From: Malus domestica
Taxonomy: Eukaryota > Streptophyta > Magnoliopsida > Rosales > Rosaceae
NCBI RefSeq assembly: GCF_042453785.1
Contig: NC_091666.1
Location: 26,990,501 to 27,054,500, forward strand
DNA length: 64,000 nt
Reading direction: 5' to 3'
Shown here: positions 34,310-47,039 of the stretch, piece by piece
How the letters are laid out: each line of letters opens with the position of its first letter
Numbering within the stretch: the stretch's first letter is position 1
Made by a program: the position numbers and the translations under genes
The notes under the pieces: model-generated
Database searches by the model: none
The model's input: only the letters and a program-made list of their open reading frames with translations
Told to the model about the DNA's origin: nothing

Positions 34310-37020
34310 ATGGAACTCGCTCCACACGACCCGGGTTCTAATCCGCTCCGACCGGACGAACCAGAGCTCGACCTCTACTCCATCCCACGCCACTCTAGTA
34401 AGTCCCCCATCGCTCCCCCCTTTTCCTCTTTTCAAAAACCCTAGCATTATCCCCATTTCAAAACCCTAATTGCTAATTGCTCCTCCCGTTGGAACAATCT
34501 CCGCATTTGGTCACCTGGGTCTGTTTAAATTTGATGAAATTGCTGTTTAACGTATGTGACTGAAAAGGTCTGAGCTTTTCTTTGATTTGTTTGTTGTCAG
34601 GCTGGTTTTTGTGGGATGAGATTCATGAAAATGAGAGAATTGCATTGAAAGAGTATTTTGATGGGAGCTCGATATCTAGGACTCCGAAAACGTACAAGGA
34701 CTACAGGGATTTTATCATTAATAAGTATAGAGAGGATCCTTCTAGGAAGCTCACATTCACTGAGGTTAGGAAGTCGCTTGTGGGTGATGTTAGTTTGCTT
34801 CATAAGGTGTTTAATTTCTTGGAGAAGTGGGGGTTGATTAATTTCGGTGTGAATTCGGGTGGCGGAGGGGGTTTTGTGGCCGGGGGTGAGGAGAGGTGTA
34901 AGGTGAAGGTTGAGGATGGAGTCCCCAATGGGATCCGAGTGGCTGAAATGCCGAATTCCATTAAACCCATTTTGCCAGTTTCCGGTCAAGCTAAAGTTGG
35001 GGACGTTGGGGGCGGTGGAGGTGTGAGTAGAATTGGGTTTCCTCCATTGGCATCATATTCTAATGTTTTTGGTGATTTGAAGAAGGAGGTGTTGGTTTGT
35101 GGAAACTGTGGTGTGCATTGCGATTCTGGACACTACAAGTATAGCAAGGTATTTTTCGTTCAATTTATCTGTAATAAATCTGTCCCTAGCTTTCTGTTCT
35201 GTAACTTAATAATTTATGTATCTGTTTGAATTACTATATTGGCAGGGTGATTTTCTAATTTGTGCAAAGTGTTTTGAAAATGGAAATTGTGGGGAAACCA
35301 GATTGAGGGATGACTTCAAGTTAAATGAGGCAGTTGAGAAGAGCGGTAATCATGGAGCTGAGTGGACTGAATCAGAAACCCTATTACTTTTAGAATCTGT
35401 TTTCAAGCATGGGGATGATTGGGACCTTGTTGCTCAAAATGTTCAGACCAAGACCAAATTTGATTGTATCGCTAAGCTCATTGATCTGCCTTTTGGGGAG
35501 CTTGTGTTGGGTTCTGCCTACAGAAAAGGCAATTCTAGTGGCTTTAGTGCTAATTTGGACTGTTCAAAGCAAGTTCAGTTATCTTCATCTGAGTGTCAAG
35601 AGACTATCATAACCAACGGTCAGTTGCATGAGCAGACGGATGACAGCAAGCAGAATGGAGACACGTTGAATAAAGGGCCCCCTTTGAAAAGACAGCGCAC
35701 TGCTTCTCTTTCGGATGCTAGTAGTTCACTGATTAAGCAGGTAGCTAACTTTCTAGCCCAATAAATAAATTTTAAACTACAATGGTTATGAGGGATCTGG
35801 TTAAGTTGCTAATGCTTCGGCATATCTTGGCTGGAAACATGTACATACAATTATACATGCATGCATCAATGAGGAAAGATAAATGTGGAGATTGATTTCA
35901 TTATTTTGCTTCTTTGACCTTTTTTTATAACAGTTCTTTCATATTATCGTTATCATATGCTAATTATGGCGTTTTATTCTATTACGAAATATTAATGTTG
36001 TTTCATTAGGTAGCTGCCATATCAACCATGGTTGGTCCACAAATTACAGCTGCTGCAGCTGATGCTGCCGTAAATGTGCTTTGTGAGGAAACCTCATGTT
36101 CAAAGGACATATTTGATGCTGATGACGATTCTCTTACTAATGGCTTGTGGTCTCCTGCTAAAAACTGTGAGACAGAGAGGTTATCTATCTACTGGAATAT
36201 GCTTTTCCCACTTATGCTCCAGATATAGTTCTTTTTGTTGTTGTATTATGTTTGGTATTGCAGTTCTGAAATTTCCTGTTTCTTATCAATTTCAGAGACC
36301 AAGATGGGGATTCGGAAATGAAGGAAAAGCCAACCGAATCAGGTACTTGCAGTAAAGCCATTTATACGACATGATTTTTACAGTTTACTACAATCAATTT
36401 GGAATAATGACTAAGGGAGAAGTTTATACTGTCAATAGTATTACATATTTTGCTTAACTAGTGTTAGTATTTCGTGATTGTTGTTTTCAGTCCTAACCAT
36501 CTCTATTTGAATTTGCGTTTTTATACTTCTCAGAGAGTCAGGATGCACTCTTCAGAAAAGATGACATACCTCCAAGTTTGCAACTTCGAGCTGCCATTGG
36601 AACAGCTCTCGGAGCAGCTGCCTCTCACTCAAAATTATTGGCTGATCAGGAGGATAGAGAGATTGAATATCTGATGGCAACCATAATTGGGACACAGGTA
36701 TATTGTAGTTTTGTATTCTTCTGGTTTGGGTTCCGTACCTTTATCTCTGTATTCATCGTAGTTTTTCTCCCCATTTGCTGCAATTCTTGCTGCGTATAAA
36801 CCTATTCCTTTCCCCTTTTTTGTCATGAATGTTTATGTAGATGAAAAAGTTGCACTTCAAACTGAATTACTTTGAAGGTCTGGAGCAGATCATGAAGAAG
36901 GAACATGCTCAAATTGAAGACGTAGAAGATTTTCTCGTACAAGAACGGATTAATGTCTTACAAAGAACATTTGACTCCGGTGTACCTAGATGGATGGGTC
37001 ATCCCTCAATAAAATCTTGA
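34310..37020 (+). CDS. SWI3A: SWI/SNF chromatin-remodelling subunit SWI3A
   Basis: Seven exons: 34310-34397, 34601-35148, 35246-35740, 36010-36179, 36296-36342, 36534-36697 and 36841-37020, giving 563 residues. Every junction is GT-AG and in frame. The start is the first in-frame ATG. SWI3 proteins are core scaffolds of the nuclear BAF/SWI-SNF ATPase complexes. Domains: SWIRM at about 30-115 (SWFLWDEIHENERIAL, RTPKTYKDYRDFIINKYRED, VFNFLEKWGLINF); a glycine-rich linker; a ZZ-like zinc region with CGNCGVHC (about 197-204) and CAKCF (about 218-222); a SANT/Myb-like domain from W252 (WTESETLLLLESVFKHGDDW, ending LIDLPFGE); and a C-terminal helical region beginning LRAAIGTALGAAASHSKLLA and running through the last exon. 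Blocks match SWI3A better than SWI3B. It is slightly longer than the Arabidopsis protein. Confidence 0.93.
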
Positions 37021-37997
37021 AATGCTGCTTGTATTATTAAATGTACAGTAGAGTAGATTAGAGCAGGATGTTTCCTTTGTATCTTTGGGTGATTTCTAAT
37101 TCTTGCTGATGAGGTGAACAACTTTGTATCAATTAGGATCTTATCATTTCTTCAAATGCTAATGTTCTAAGATTCAATGCAATTCCATTATCTTGCTTCT
37201 TCTGTGGTGTTTCAGAAATGACTATAGGCGGGACGTTTCAGGTTAGAGATGTCAAACGAGCCCGTTTATGCTCGCGTTTTAATGCTAAGTGCTGGCCGGT
37301 AGTTGAACTGGATATTAAGTCAATTATGTATTGCCATGTGTATTACATTGATGCCTATGCCCGCCCTATGGTTTTGGTGTTGAAAACCTCCCTTTAATTA
37401 CAGTTCGGTCCAGTGTTCATCATAGCAGGAAAAGCAGAGTACCAGAAAATCATACCAGAGCTTGTATTTTGAATGACTAGGATATCACTTTGATGAGATC
37501 CTCAGATGCTGTTTTGAATGATGAGGACATCAATGTGGTTACTAAGGTCGATCTGAGTGATTTTAATCGCATTCAAACCCTTTATCATGTTATTATTGCT
37601 CAAAGCACCCAAGGAAACAACTTGAGTTTATCTCGACACCCCTTTAACTGATATGGCCGCAAACAAATATAATGTTTAAGACGAGAAAGATGGTCCGCTC
37701 GACTTGTTCTCGAGAAGTCTATAAACAAAGGAAACTAGGCAAATCTTTGCAATTTTCTTCTATTCTGAGTGGTCCAGAAAATCAACGGTTATATCTTGTA
37801 TAGAGATCGAATGAATCTTTGTAAATGTGAGATCTTGCATAAAACTCATATCACTAAGTGAGATACATCGAGGTTAAATCTTGCATAAAACAAGTATAAT
37901 GTTTGCAATGCAATTAAAACTACAAGGTCGATCAAATCTTTTCTCACGTAAAATCTTGATGAGGGAAAGATGGATGGATACCATTAAAGAAGAAAAG
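37021..37997. other. Intergenic between SWI3A and the DUF4408/DUF761 gene
   Basis: No supported gene. The left part probably contains the SWI3A 3' UTR. The two genes converge here. Confidence 0.5.
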
Positions 37998-38107
37998 GCA
38001 AGAGTCTTTCGGCCTCAAAAGAACGGCATTTTTAACATACCATGTTTGAAAGACAAGAGTCTTTCGGCCTTAAAAGAACGGTGTTTTTAACATACCATAT
38101 TTTAATA
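37998..38107. repeat. Tandem duplication, period 55
   Basis: Two copies of a 55-base unit containing CAAGAGTCTTTCGGCCT and TTTTTAACATACCAT, with a few substitutions. Confidence 0.8.
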
Positions 38108-38179
38108 TTAGCCATAAGAGTCAGTACACTGTCCTAACCAATATTTACTTTGTTATAAACCTACAACTATTCTTTGCTA

Positions 38180-38818
38180 CTAAAGACCATCAGTACAAAG
38201 CAGTTCAAACCTCCTCCTCTCATTAACCCTTGCAATGAAATCATCAGCTCTTTGGTTTAATTTCTGATCTTCGTCAGGTAAATTGAGCTCATCATCTTCA
38301 TCTATATCCTCTTTGACCTCCACTACTTCCTCACTTCCTCCAACCAATCCTTTCTCTTCCACAGCTTCTAATAAATCTCCACAAGGACTACAAGTCCGCT
38401 TTTGCACTACCCTTTCTTCAACCAAAAGAGTGTTCAAGGTATTGTCTTCCCTTTCTTGGTGGACTGAAGAGCTGTGGTGGCTTTGGACCCTCTTCATACT
38501 TTCATATTGATCACCAATATTTGATGGACAAGTCCATGTGGAAAAGATTTTGCATTGTCCCACAAGGGCAACAACAATGAGATTCCCTAGAATGAACACA
38601 AACTTGGAGCTCAAGAACACTGAACTGATTTTCGGGACGGAAACGAAGACAAAAACCTTCGTGGAAGAAGATACAGGGGGAAGCCACAAAGAGCTAAAAC
38701 AAAATAAACTGCAAGTTAATGCTGTCAAAAAATAAAGGAAGAAATTGCTCAAACGATGATGATGGTGTTTCTTGTATTTGTGGGTTGCTTGGAACTTCAA
38801 TAACTTGATTGGATCCAT
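38180..38818 (-). CDS. DUF4408/DUF761-type membrane protein
   Basis: A single exon of 212 residues. The start is the ATG at 38818; the longer upstream frame has only a TTG. Two hydrophobic stretches, about residues 22-46 (FFLYFLTALTCSLFCF) and 73-88 (VFILGNLIVVALVGQC), fit the N-terminal DUF4408 membrane region. A polar middle is followed by an acidic stretch and the C-terminal motif NQRADDFIARVNERRRFELL, the hallmark of DUF761 plant proteins. The biochemical role of this family is unknown. Promoter: a TATA-like TTATATAAA lies at 38958-38966. Nothing looks broken. Domain calls are from motif recognition only. Confidence 0.78.
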   Translation of the reverse strand: MDPIKLLKFQATHKYKKHHHHRLSNFFLYFLTALTCSLFCFSSLWLPPVSSSTKVFVFVSVPKISSVFLSSKFVFILGNLIVVALVGQCKIFSTWTCPSNIGDQYESMKRVQSHHSSSVHQEREDNTLNTLLVEERVVQKRTCSPCGDLLEAVEEKGLVGGSEEVVEVKEDIDEDDELNLPDEDQKLNQRADDFIARVNERRRFELLCTDGL

Positions 38819-38957
38819 TTGGAGGTTATATATTACCAAAAACAAGGGTGGAGTAAGAGGTAATTCTAATGAGGAAGAGCTAGCTCAAAAGCCAATCTCA
38901 GAAAAATTGAGGGAGGTCTTTCATCTACCTGACCATAATATATTTGCAAACACTGGT

Positions 38958-38966
38958 TTATATAAG
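38958..38966 (-). promoter_or_regulatory. TATA box of the DUF4408/DUF761 gene
   Basis: TTATATAAA on the minus strand, about 140 bases upstream of the chosen start codon. Confidence 0.6.
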
Positions 38967-40817
38967 GGTGAGATGGGGTTAATTTGGTAATTTAGATTCA
39001 TCGTACTCTTACTTTATATTTTACTTTATATGGAGGAGGGTGATTTTAAGGATTGAGATCCTTTCTGGACTAGGACCGAGTAATCTGGAATGTTCAATTT
39101 AAATTATGCGATCTCATTAACACATTCTACTAGCCCACCTTACACACAATCTCTCTCTTCAGCGCCCAGATATATATCTCTTTCTCTTGAACACTTCAAA
39201 TTACCTTATCCGTGGATTCTACAGTGTGAAATCCGGAGAAAATCTCAATCCCATTGTTAAAAAGTTATGTGGAGGTTGATTGGTGTTTATTGGTTTCTTT
39301 TGTTTTTCAGGCTAAGCTAACTTTGCTTTCCCCCTGCTTGCAAATTTTTAATAAAAACTAAAAAGTAACAAAATCTTACAACTATTCTTTTAGGTTAACC
39401 ATTTTATCAGATGATTTATATGCTCCCAATACAGAAAAACCTGCGACTGAAGAAATCTTATTCTGGGTTCATCAGACACAGTCAGTCAGAGAGATCGAAT
39501 TCATGCAATTCAACATGACATCAATAACAGCTAGATTAACGGGTTTTTACTTTTTAACAAACCTCGACGGCACGAGAAGAATAGTAAGAGCTATAATGCT
39601 TGTTTAATTAAGGCTTTTTTCTGTGCAATGAGTCTGCATGTTTAACTTTTAAGGCCTTTGAGATCAGCTCCACGTAAAAAGCATATGAATAATTGTACCA
39701 TTTCCTTCTTTTCCTGGATGCTGGATAACTTGGATTAAACGCTTTGATGGCTTTACCTCTGATTATTCCTCAACTAGATGGGACATTGTTGAGTGGAACA
39801 AAAAAGGAAACCTATCAGCGGAGAACATATGCCATGCCACAAGTTTTGCTGTATATCTTATATTTTTTATGACTACAGGCCTGAGATATTTAGATTAATA
39901 ATTATATATAGTTGGTGAAATTCAAGAATCTCGGAAAGATGTAGAAACATTATTTAAATCTAATAGTTCTTGTTTGAAAGCAAATTATTCATTGAAAATA
40001 ACTCCGTTAGGTTAGTGAGAGAGCCAGGCTGCTTATGAGATATGTATGTGGAGGATCTTGTTTCATTTTATATGAAATGTATAGGTAGCTAATTGAGCAC
40101 ATTTCTCATTTTACATTGGTGGATGTATAATATGAAACCCTTTGAAGATACAAAACAACACCCTAGCTCCTTTTTCTCTTCCACTTTTCTTCCATTTCTA
40201 AATATTATTTAAAACAATGCTTGGATACTCAAAGATGAGTAGAACTTCTGCTCAAAATTCTTTGTGTTCGAATCACAAAGTTTTGTGTTTACGATCAGAA
40301 CCGTTCATATTATGAATGACTCTGTAATGATATCTCTACAAAAACTGAATTCAAAATATGGTTTCGTTGAATCAATCTATTGTAGTGAATACATAAACGG
40401 TTCATTGTACTTTACCAATTTCATTAACATGTTTTTGTACAATTCGATGACTAAACGACATTTTTTAGTTGATTTTTGTAGAGGCAATCTTTGTAGAGTG
40501 ATTTATAATATGAATGTTCTGATCATAAACACAAAGTTCTATAAATGACAATGAACAAATTTGAGTAGAAACACCTACTCATTGTTCGAGTAGTCAAATA
40601 TTATTATATTATTTATCAAACAACATGATATGTAATAAGAGAGTATTATGTACATGCATTAGTTTTTTTTAACAGCCCAACTTGGTGACTTAAAGTTTAT
40701 GGTAACGCTTTCTAACTTAAAAAAAACACTTTAATATGGGGACTTCTTACTTCTTGGCGCCTCAAGAACCGAAAGATTTTATATATTGGGTGCATTTTTG
40801 CGAATCCGGATCCCCAC
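38967..40817. other. Intergenic, no gene seen
   Basis: AT-rich DNA with no supported coding region. A piece at about 39050-39110 (GAGATCCTTTCTGGA onward) recalls MITE family B but is incomplete. Confidence 0.45.
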
Positions 40818-40995
40818 CGGATCCTTTTTGTGAGGATCCCGGTGATACGTCAATCTTGTCTGTTTATTGTATATCGTGCGATTTGAAATTATTTTAAATA
40901 TTTTTATTTAAAATTAAACATAAATAGTAATTGACAAAAACTGACCGTACGATGTACGATTCATGGATCCCCAGGATCCTCACCAAAAGGATCCG
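40818..40995. mobile_element. Foldback MITE family B, copy 2
   Basis: The ends CGGATCCTTTTTGTGAGGAT and ATCCTCACCAAAAGGATCCG are inverted repeats of about 22 bases with one mismatch, followed by AT-rich pairing arms (GTATATCGTGCGATTT against a GTACGATGTAC-type arm). Non-coding. Confidence 0.72.
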
Positions 40996-41426
40996 AAGAG
41001 GATCCTGTTGGCATTTTTGCTACCCATATTCTCTCTCCTGTATACGCTACTCATACATGAGATTAAATTTTCTGCATTCAAAATCGGTGTGGCCTCTCTG
41101 TAGCTCAAATTATTAACTGACACGTGTTTATAAACTTAACTTTTCTTAACTTTGCTGGCATAAACTTAATAAGTGTCAAATAATGATTGAGGCCACAGAA
41201 AAGCCTCACCTATTTTGGATGCAGAATATTTGGTCTCCTCATACACTTACAGTATGTCACGTGCCCCCTTACATAACTAGAGTTAAATTAAAAAATAAAC
41301 TAAAAATAAAGAAAAAAGAAAAAAAACTCCAACAGTCACTTAACTTAATAACACCAACCCTATTGGCCTCAATTTGTCAGCGACTGCCACCTTATATCCT
41401 TGCCGCCGACCAACCATTCTCTTCAG

Positions 41427-41429
<3 letters not shown>
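40996..41429. other. Intergenic, no gene seen
   Basis: No supported feature apart from A-rich and T-rich tracts. It leads into the CT microsatellite. Confidence 0.4.

Positions 41430-41510
<81 letters not shown>
41430..41510. repeat. Uninterrupted CT microsatellite, about 40 repeats
   Basis: 81 bases of pure CT. It generates artificial Ser-Leu or Arg-Glu frames on both strands. It is not linked to an identifiable gene. Confidence 0.97.
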
Positions 41511-41513
<3 letters not shown>

Positions 41514-41643
41514 TACCACTGAAATTGGTGTGCCACGATATTGGTGTGATTCAAACATATTAAATGATCTGGATGCATAAATTTTTGGATCTATTTTTCT
41601 TTATGAATTATGTGACAGAGAAAAATCTATGAAAGGTGGTGGC

Positions 41644-41872
41644 TATTAGAGTATAATGTTGTATGGATGAGATCTTGCCATTTGTATTTAGATTAGGTGG
41701 TTTGTTAGATTAGTTAGTTTGTTAGGAAGTCTGTTAAAGTGACTAGTTCACTATAAATGTAATTACTTCAACATTAAGTAAACAATTCAGAAATCTCCTT
41801 TACCTTCTTACTTCTCTCTATGTTCTTTGCTACTTTCTCTCATAACTATTTTTCTATTTCTTCATATTAACA
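41644..41872 (+). repeat. 5' LTR of the 41644-44110 element
   Basis: A 229-base terminal repeat with a mutated first dinucleotide. It carries an extra short direct repeat (TTAGTTAGTTTGTTAG region) absent from the 3' LTR. Confidence 0.85.
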
Positions 41873-42295
41873 TGGTATCAAAGCCAAAGATGCTTAATAG
41901 CAAAATTTCTTCGATCCTTTGTTCTTTGCTTCTGCTATCTACGAACTCATTGGGAATTTTCCTCCGTGATTTCCTCAAATTGGCATTTATTTGAGGCCTG
42001 TAAGTTTCTTCATGTACCTCCATGTGTCCAAGTTCTGACTGCTGCTACTACTGTTCCAACGCTCATTCTCCGGCAAATCTCTTTCTTCTTAACGCCTATA
42101 ATTTTTAGGGATCTTGTTTCAATTTCTGACTGACCAAAAGATATTGGTTGTGTCTTCTCTGTTTTTTTTTTTTTTTTGGCATCTCTGATTGCCCATTTTC
42201 TGCAATTTCTCAACATTGTTGCTACAAATCAGTTACAAATCTTGCAATCACCAATTATTGGCTTGATTTCTTCGGTCTCTACATCCGTTTCTGTC

Positions 42296-43003
42296 AAGTC
42301 GGTTGAGACCAACTACCTTCAATGGCACTTTCTGTTGTAGTTGATGCTTGAGGGCCAAGGCATTATGGGATTCGTTGACTGATCAAATTTGTGTTCTCCT
42401 CAGTCTGCAACAACCTCTGCACATTCTGTACTCACAAATGGGTCTACTAGCCATGAATCAGATGAGTTTAAAGCATGGAAATCGCATGATTATGCTTTGA
42501 TGTTGCTACTTATTGCAACTCTCTCTTCATCCGTTATTTCCTATGTAATTGGTAGCAAGAGTTCTCGAGAGATGTGGGTTCGTCTTCAAAACCATGTTTT
42601 CTTACCAAGTACAAAAAGAAGTATAATCAAGTTACAGAGTGATCTTTACAACATGAATAAAGGATCAGATTCAGTTTCCCAATATCTTCGAAGGCGTAAA
42701 GAAGCAAGGGACGTGCTTTCTGTTCTTGGTGTCACAATTGATGATGAAGACTTTGTGATCATTGCATTGAATGGATTACCTGCAAAATACAACACATTCA
42801 AGTTTGTAATCCGGGGGCGTGAGAGTGTCATTTCACTCAAGGACTTTCATGCACAATTGCTCTCTGAGGAAGCCATTGTGGATTGTGCTTCTATGACACC
42901 CCTTATGTTTGATGTGGTAACTCAATATGGTGACTGTGAGACACAAGGTTCTTTCTTTTCTCTCTCTATCTCTCAATTGCATGCTGGTTTTAATGATGGT
43001 TAA
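42296..43003 (+). pseudogene. Broken Copia gag of the older element
   Basis: A Gag/UBN2-like region homologous to 1829-2530. Blocks include SSREMWVRLQNHVFL, NKGSDSVSQYLRRRKEARDV and FVIIALNGLPAKYNTFK. In-frame stops TAG 42338-42340 and TGA 42380-42382 break its first part, and the frame ends at 43003. A decayed CCHC-like zinc knuckle follows near 43220-43260. No downstream enzyme domains were seen. Confidence 0.82.
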
Positions 43004-43888
43004 CATGCTCAATACAAGTTTAGTTCATGTCAGTCAAGCTATGGCAAAATTGTTGATGGTTATAATAGTGTGTACAAAAACTTTTGATTCAAGAATCGTG
43101 GTAAATGGAGGTTCCATTACGATAATGGTGAAACCTACAAGTCTTTTCCCCATTTTTTTCACCTGGAATTCTTGGCTCCCCTCTATCTCCATGTCATAAT
43201 TCTCTGCCACCTGAAATTACTACATGTCATATTTGCTGACAAAAGGGCCATCTTGCTGCTCATTATTCTGCTCAAATTACCAACTCATTTATTACTCGAG
43301 ATACGATCTTGCAAGATCAACTTCGAGTTTTTTATTCAATGGATTCCGTCGAGCAGGACTATGTTATGGTCAATTCCACAATGAAAACTAAGGAGCAAGC
43401 AGCTAGTTTTGGTGCAGAAAGTTCACAAACTAGTGAATAAGCTAAATTACCAACATCTTGTGATTCAACTCCATTACTGGAAGTGCGAAGACTATCTATC
43501 GTGCACCCTTATACTAGGCTCTATCTGGTACATCAATTTGCACAGGTTCTTGCAGACATGTCTCAGGAAAAGTATAATGCAGGATTCTTTCTCAATTTTT
43601 TTGTTCAACTTGTTGTTTAGGCCATATGGGAGAAATATATTCAAACTGATGCACATGAATTCAGAGGATATTATGTGTCTTGCTTATGCAATGGTGGCGA
43701 TATATTTGATATTCAATTGGGCTACCTTATGGGCATTTGTGATAAGGGAGGTGGCACCAGCAACCTCACTTTCCAATTGCAGGGAATACTACATTAATGT
43801 TCTTTGACAACTTGATGAAATACTACATTTGTGATGATACTGCTTCAACCTCATGATTGGGCGCCCTAATCTTAAGTTTAAGGGGGGA

Positions 43889-44110
43889 TGTTAGAGTATA
43901 ACGTTGTATGGATGAGATCTTGCCATTTTAATTAGATTAGGTGGTTTGTTAGGAAGTCTGTTAGAGTTACCAGTTCACTATAAATACATACTCTTGTAAT
44001 TACTTCAACATTAAGTAAACAATTCAGAAATCTCTTTTACCTTCTTACTTCTCTTTCTGTTCTCTACTACTCTCTCTCATAACTATGGTTTCTATTTCTT
44101 CATATTAACA
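43889..44110 (+). repeat. 3' LTR of the 41644-44110 element
   Basis: A 222-base repeat starting TGTTAGAGTATAACG and ending TTAACA, preceded by a G-rich polypurine tract. Confidence 0.87.
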
Positions 44111-44139
44111 TTGACGAGGTGGGTGTTTGTCCCCGTTGT

Positions 44140-46667
44140 TGATAGGAGCATATTTATGCGACTTAGTTAGCTTGTTCTTGTGCATTTATGTTGTTATTTC
44201 TTAGTTGATTTAGTATTTCAAGCCATTTTCGTGTGGTTGTAGGTATAAAGGGTTAAAGAGGCAAAGAAGTGCATTTTGGTGCCTTTTGGAGCAGTTTTTG
44301 GCATGGAATGGATATCACATGCATGGAGCAAAGTGGTTGGACGAAATTAAAGATCTAAAGAAGCTAGGAATGTGCCAAGGAGAGGAAGAAAATAAATTGA
44401 GGATCAAGGAAGACAAGGAAACCATTAAGAATGAAGAAAGGCTAGTCAAACTTGCCTTATCTTGTCGTTACCTTTCCTAATCCTAAATTACCAAAGATTT
44501 AGTCACACGAAGGGTTCCTAAATACTTTGGGACATTTCATTACATATTCTACAAGTCCTAAACCTGCCCTAAAAGTCCAAGCCATACCATCCATACCATT
44601 TCTCTTCCTTGCCGTGCAAAGGAGCCATCCCTTTCCTATTTTCTGCCATAAATCACTCCAATTTCCACCAATGCCGTGCAAATTCATCCTTTCACCTCCT
44701 TGCACTCATTTGCTGCACCATTCCACTTCCTTTCCTTTGTCTACCATGTGCACAATATCCTTTCACCTCCTTGCACTCATTGATTCACCACTTACTCACC
44801 TTTCCACCCATGCCATGCATAATCACCCTTGTCCCCTCCCCTTCATTCACCAGATTTCTTGCACTCATTTCATCCACCATTACACTCATTATCCCACCAT
44901 GCCGTGCACCACCCTTGTCTCCTTCATTATTTCTGATTTCATGCACCAATACATTGAATCATTGCACTCAATTGCTGCACATTCCTTGTCCCCTTCACCC
45001 ATCAGATTTTATACAACTTTTACCTCCACTACATGCACTCATTGATGCACCATTCACCACCTTTGGAATCTCATGACATGCATCATGACTCTTGCTGCAC
45101 CTTTGACTCATTTCTGCACCATTCCACCTTCCCTTCCTTTCTCTACCATGTGCACAATCATTCATGTTCCTACTTGCATTCATAGCTGCAACACCACTCC
45201 ATTTTACCCACATGCTTTGCATCATTACTTCACTTTCACCTTTGAATTATTTCAACACCACTCCATGCACTCATTGCTGCAACACCACTCAATTTTACCC
45301 CTCATGCTTTGCATCATTACTTCATTTTCACCTTTGAATCATTGCACACACCACCATTTTCCCCTCCTTACCGTGCACTTCCTCTATAAAAGGAAGTGTG
45401 TGTGGCAGCCATAGAGTTTAGATTTTGTTAGAGCATTCACCACCATTTCAACACAACCTTCATCCAAACACTTCCATTCATCTTCACATCAATTCCTCCA
45501 TACAAACAAACCTTCAAACACTCACCAACACCTTGTGCCGCAGCAAAGGAAGGGAAGGAAAGTGTTTGGACGTGCTTGCTATTCAACTTGGATCGTTGGA
45601 GCGTTTAGGTGTTTTCTTTCTTTTGTTTCCAATGTTTAAATTCATTTTCTTTCGTTTTGTTGTGAACATGAGTGGCTAAACCTCTCTTGGCTAGGGGTGA
45701 TTTCAAAGCCATGATTATGTGTGCAATATGATTTGATAAATTCCAATTATGAATTCTTGAATCGTGAATGCAATTGGCTTAACTATTTGATTGATAACTT
45801 ATTTGTATTTGTTAATTAAGGGTCGACACTTAATTGGCATGCATAAATCTGTTGCCAGAGTATAAGGAAGTTTCACATAATCGTTACAAACTTATATTCA
45901 CATGTAGTGAAGGTCGCTTATAAATGATCGCGTTAAGTTTAATTCCTAGCATGAGTGACATGATGTCATAGTTGCAAGTGCTTTGTCAATGCTTATGATT
46001 TTCATTAAACGTAATAATCTTTGATTGTATCTCTGTTATGATGTCATGTAGAGAACTTTTGAAGAATGTTTTGGGTTGTCGAATGATGTCATCCAATCCA
46101 ATAATACAAGGAAAATCTGAGGGTTAACTAGTGATGTCACGGTTAATTTGGGGCATTGTCGTTTATAATTCGATGAAAGAGTAACTGGAAATTGATTCAT
46201 TTGCATACATGTCATGTGTGGAGAAAGAGCCTCTAGCTAGCTTATCATCCATCTAATTCAACCAAATTCTTCCAAAATCTGTCTTAAGTTTTAGTTACTT
46301 GTTTTTATTTTAAATTCATCCAAAACTCAATCCCCCTTTACTTTAATGTGTCTAATTAGTCAGAATCCGTTTTAGTTTGTGTTTTTAAGTGTTTTGATTC
46401 AAGTAAAAGTCAATTTTCGTCCAAAGTCATTCCTAGTGTCTAGTTTAAGTTTATTTGGTTGTTTTAAGTTGTTTTGAGTATTTTAAGTTTGCTTTGAGTC
46501 TTGTGAGTCTTGTTAAGTGTTTTTAAGTTTAGTTTTATGTTTTTGAGTCAGTTTAGATGTTATTAGCAAACCCTCATAATCCCCGGTCCAGAACGATCCC
46601 TACTTATACATATACTACAATTGTCAAAAGATGGTTTAATTTGTGTGTTAAGTTAATTTTCGCATCA
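44140..46667 (+). mobile_element. Long solo LTR (likely Ty3/Gypsy), same family as 8067-9666
   Basis: A 2528-base segment starting TGATAGGAGC and ending CGCATCA, with 5-base flanks GTTGT and ATTGT (four of five identical). It shares with 8067-9666 a segment around ACTGGAAAT and GCCTCTAGCTAG and the 3' terminal block (AATCCCCGG, AGAACGAT, ACTACAATTGTCAAAA). A TATAAA box lies at 45385-45390. The region 44520-45370 is rich in repeats of TGCACTCATT and CACCATTCCA that produce only shadow frames. No internal region or second LTR is present. It begins 29 bases after the Copia-type element. Confidence 0.75.
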
Positions 46668-46771
46668 ATTGTTAGAGTTGGGGGATGATTAGTGACAGTG
46701 GCAAAGTCGAAAATTGTCTGGGCAAGGCCAAGGCTACCGAAAAAGTAGCCCCCTAGTAGCTGCCTCGCTGA
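46668..46771. other. Short spacer after the solo LTR
   Basis: GC-richer DNA leading into an inverted-repeat element. No gene. Confidence 0.4.
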
Positions 46772-47039
46772 TCGGTCAAATCTAGGCGGAATTAAACGGA
46801 GCTAGGCGGCGCTACGAGGGGTAAAACTGGTTTATGTGAAAAACGGAATTTGAAAAGTTTAATTGCAAAACAGTGGATGCAATACTCGAAAATGATGAAG
46901 ATGCAATGTGTAGAAATATGACACGTTCACCTTCTCGCCAACCGATGTTCTACAACTAAACTTTTTCAAATTCTGTTCTTCACATAAACCAGGTTATCCC
47001 CGCCTAATTCCACCCAGATCCGACCGACCAAAGAGGTTG
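46772..47039. repeat. Long inverted-repeat element of the AGGCGG type
   Basis: Two arms of about 90 bases are inverted copies: CGGTCAAATCTAGGCGGAAT and GGTTTATGTGAA on the left pair with TTCACATAAACC and ATTCCACCCAGATCCGACCG on the right. It is a foldback or Mutator-like relic with no coding capacity. Confidence 0.65.

Larger units (their letters stand above)
41644..44110 (+). mobile_element. Second non-autonomous Copia-type element, older
   Basis: LTRs at 41644-41872 and 43889-44110 share GAGTATAAYGTTGTATGGAT and the 3' end CATATTAACA. The 5' LTR begins TA instead of TG. A primer-binding site TGGTATCA at 41873-41880 and a polypurine tract (AAGGGGGGA) before the 3' LTR are intact. The LTRs differ by indels of up to about 17 bases, and the 5-base flanks (GTGGC and TTGAC) match at only three positions, so it is older than the relative at 1102-3792. 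The interior has a broken gag and no polymerase. Confidence 0.87.

Noticed and set aside
41183..41580. Three overlapping frames over the CT microsatellite on both strands
   Set aside because: They are made almost wholly of Ser-Leu or Arg-Glu repeats from the (CT)n tract and have no family similarity.
44527..45414. Overlapping plus-strand frames of 113-172 codons
   Set aside because: They lie in the repetitive middle of the solo LTR, consist of His/Pro/Thr/Ser repeats from TGCACTCATT-type units, and change frame freely.
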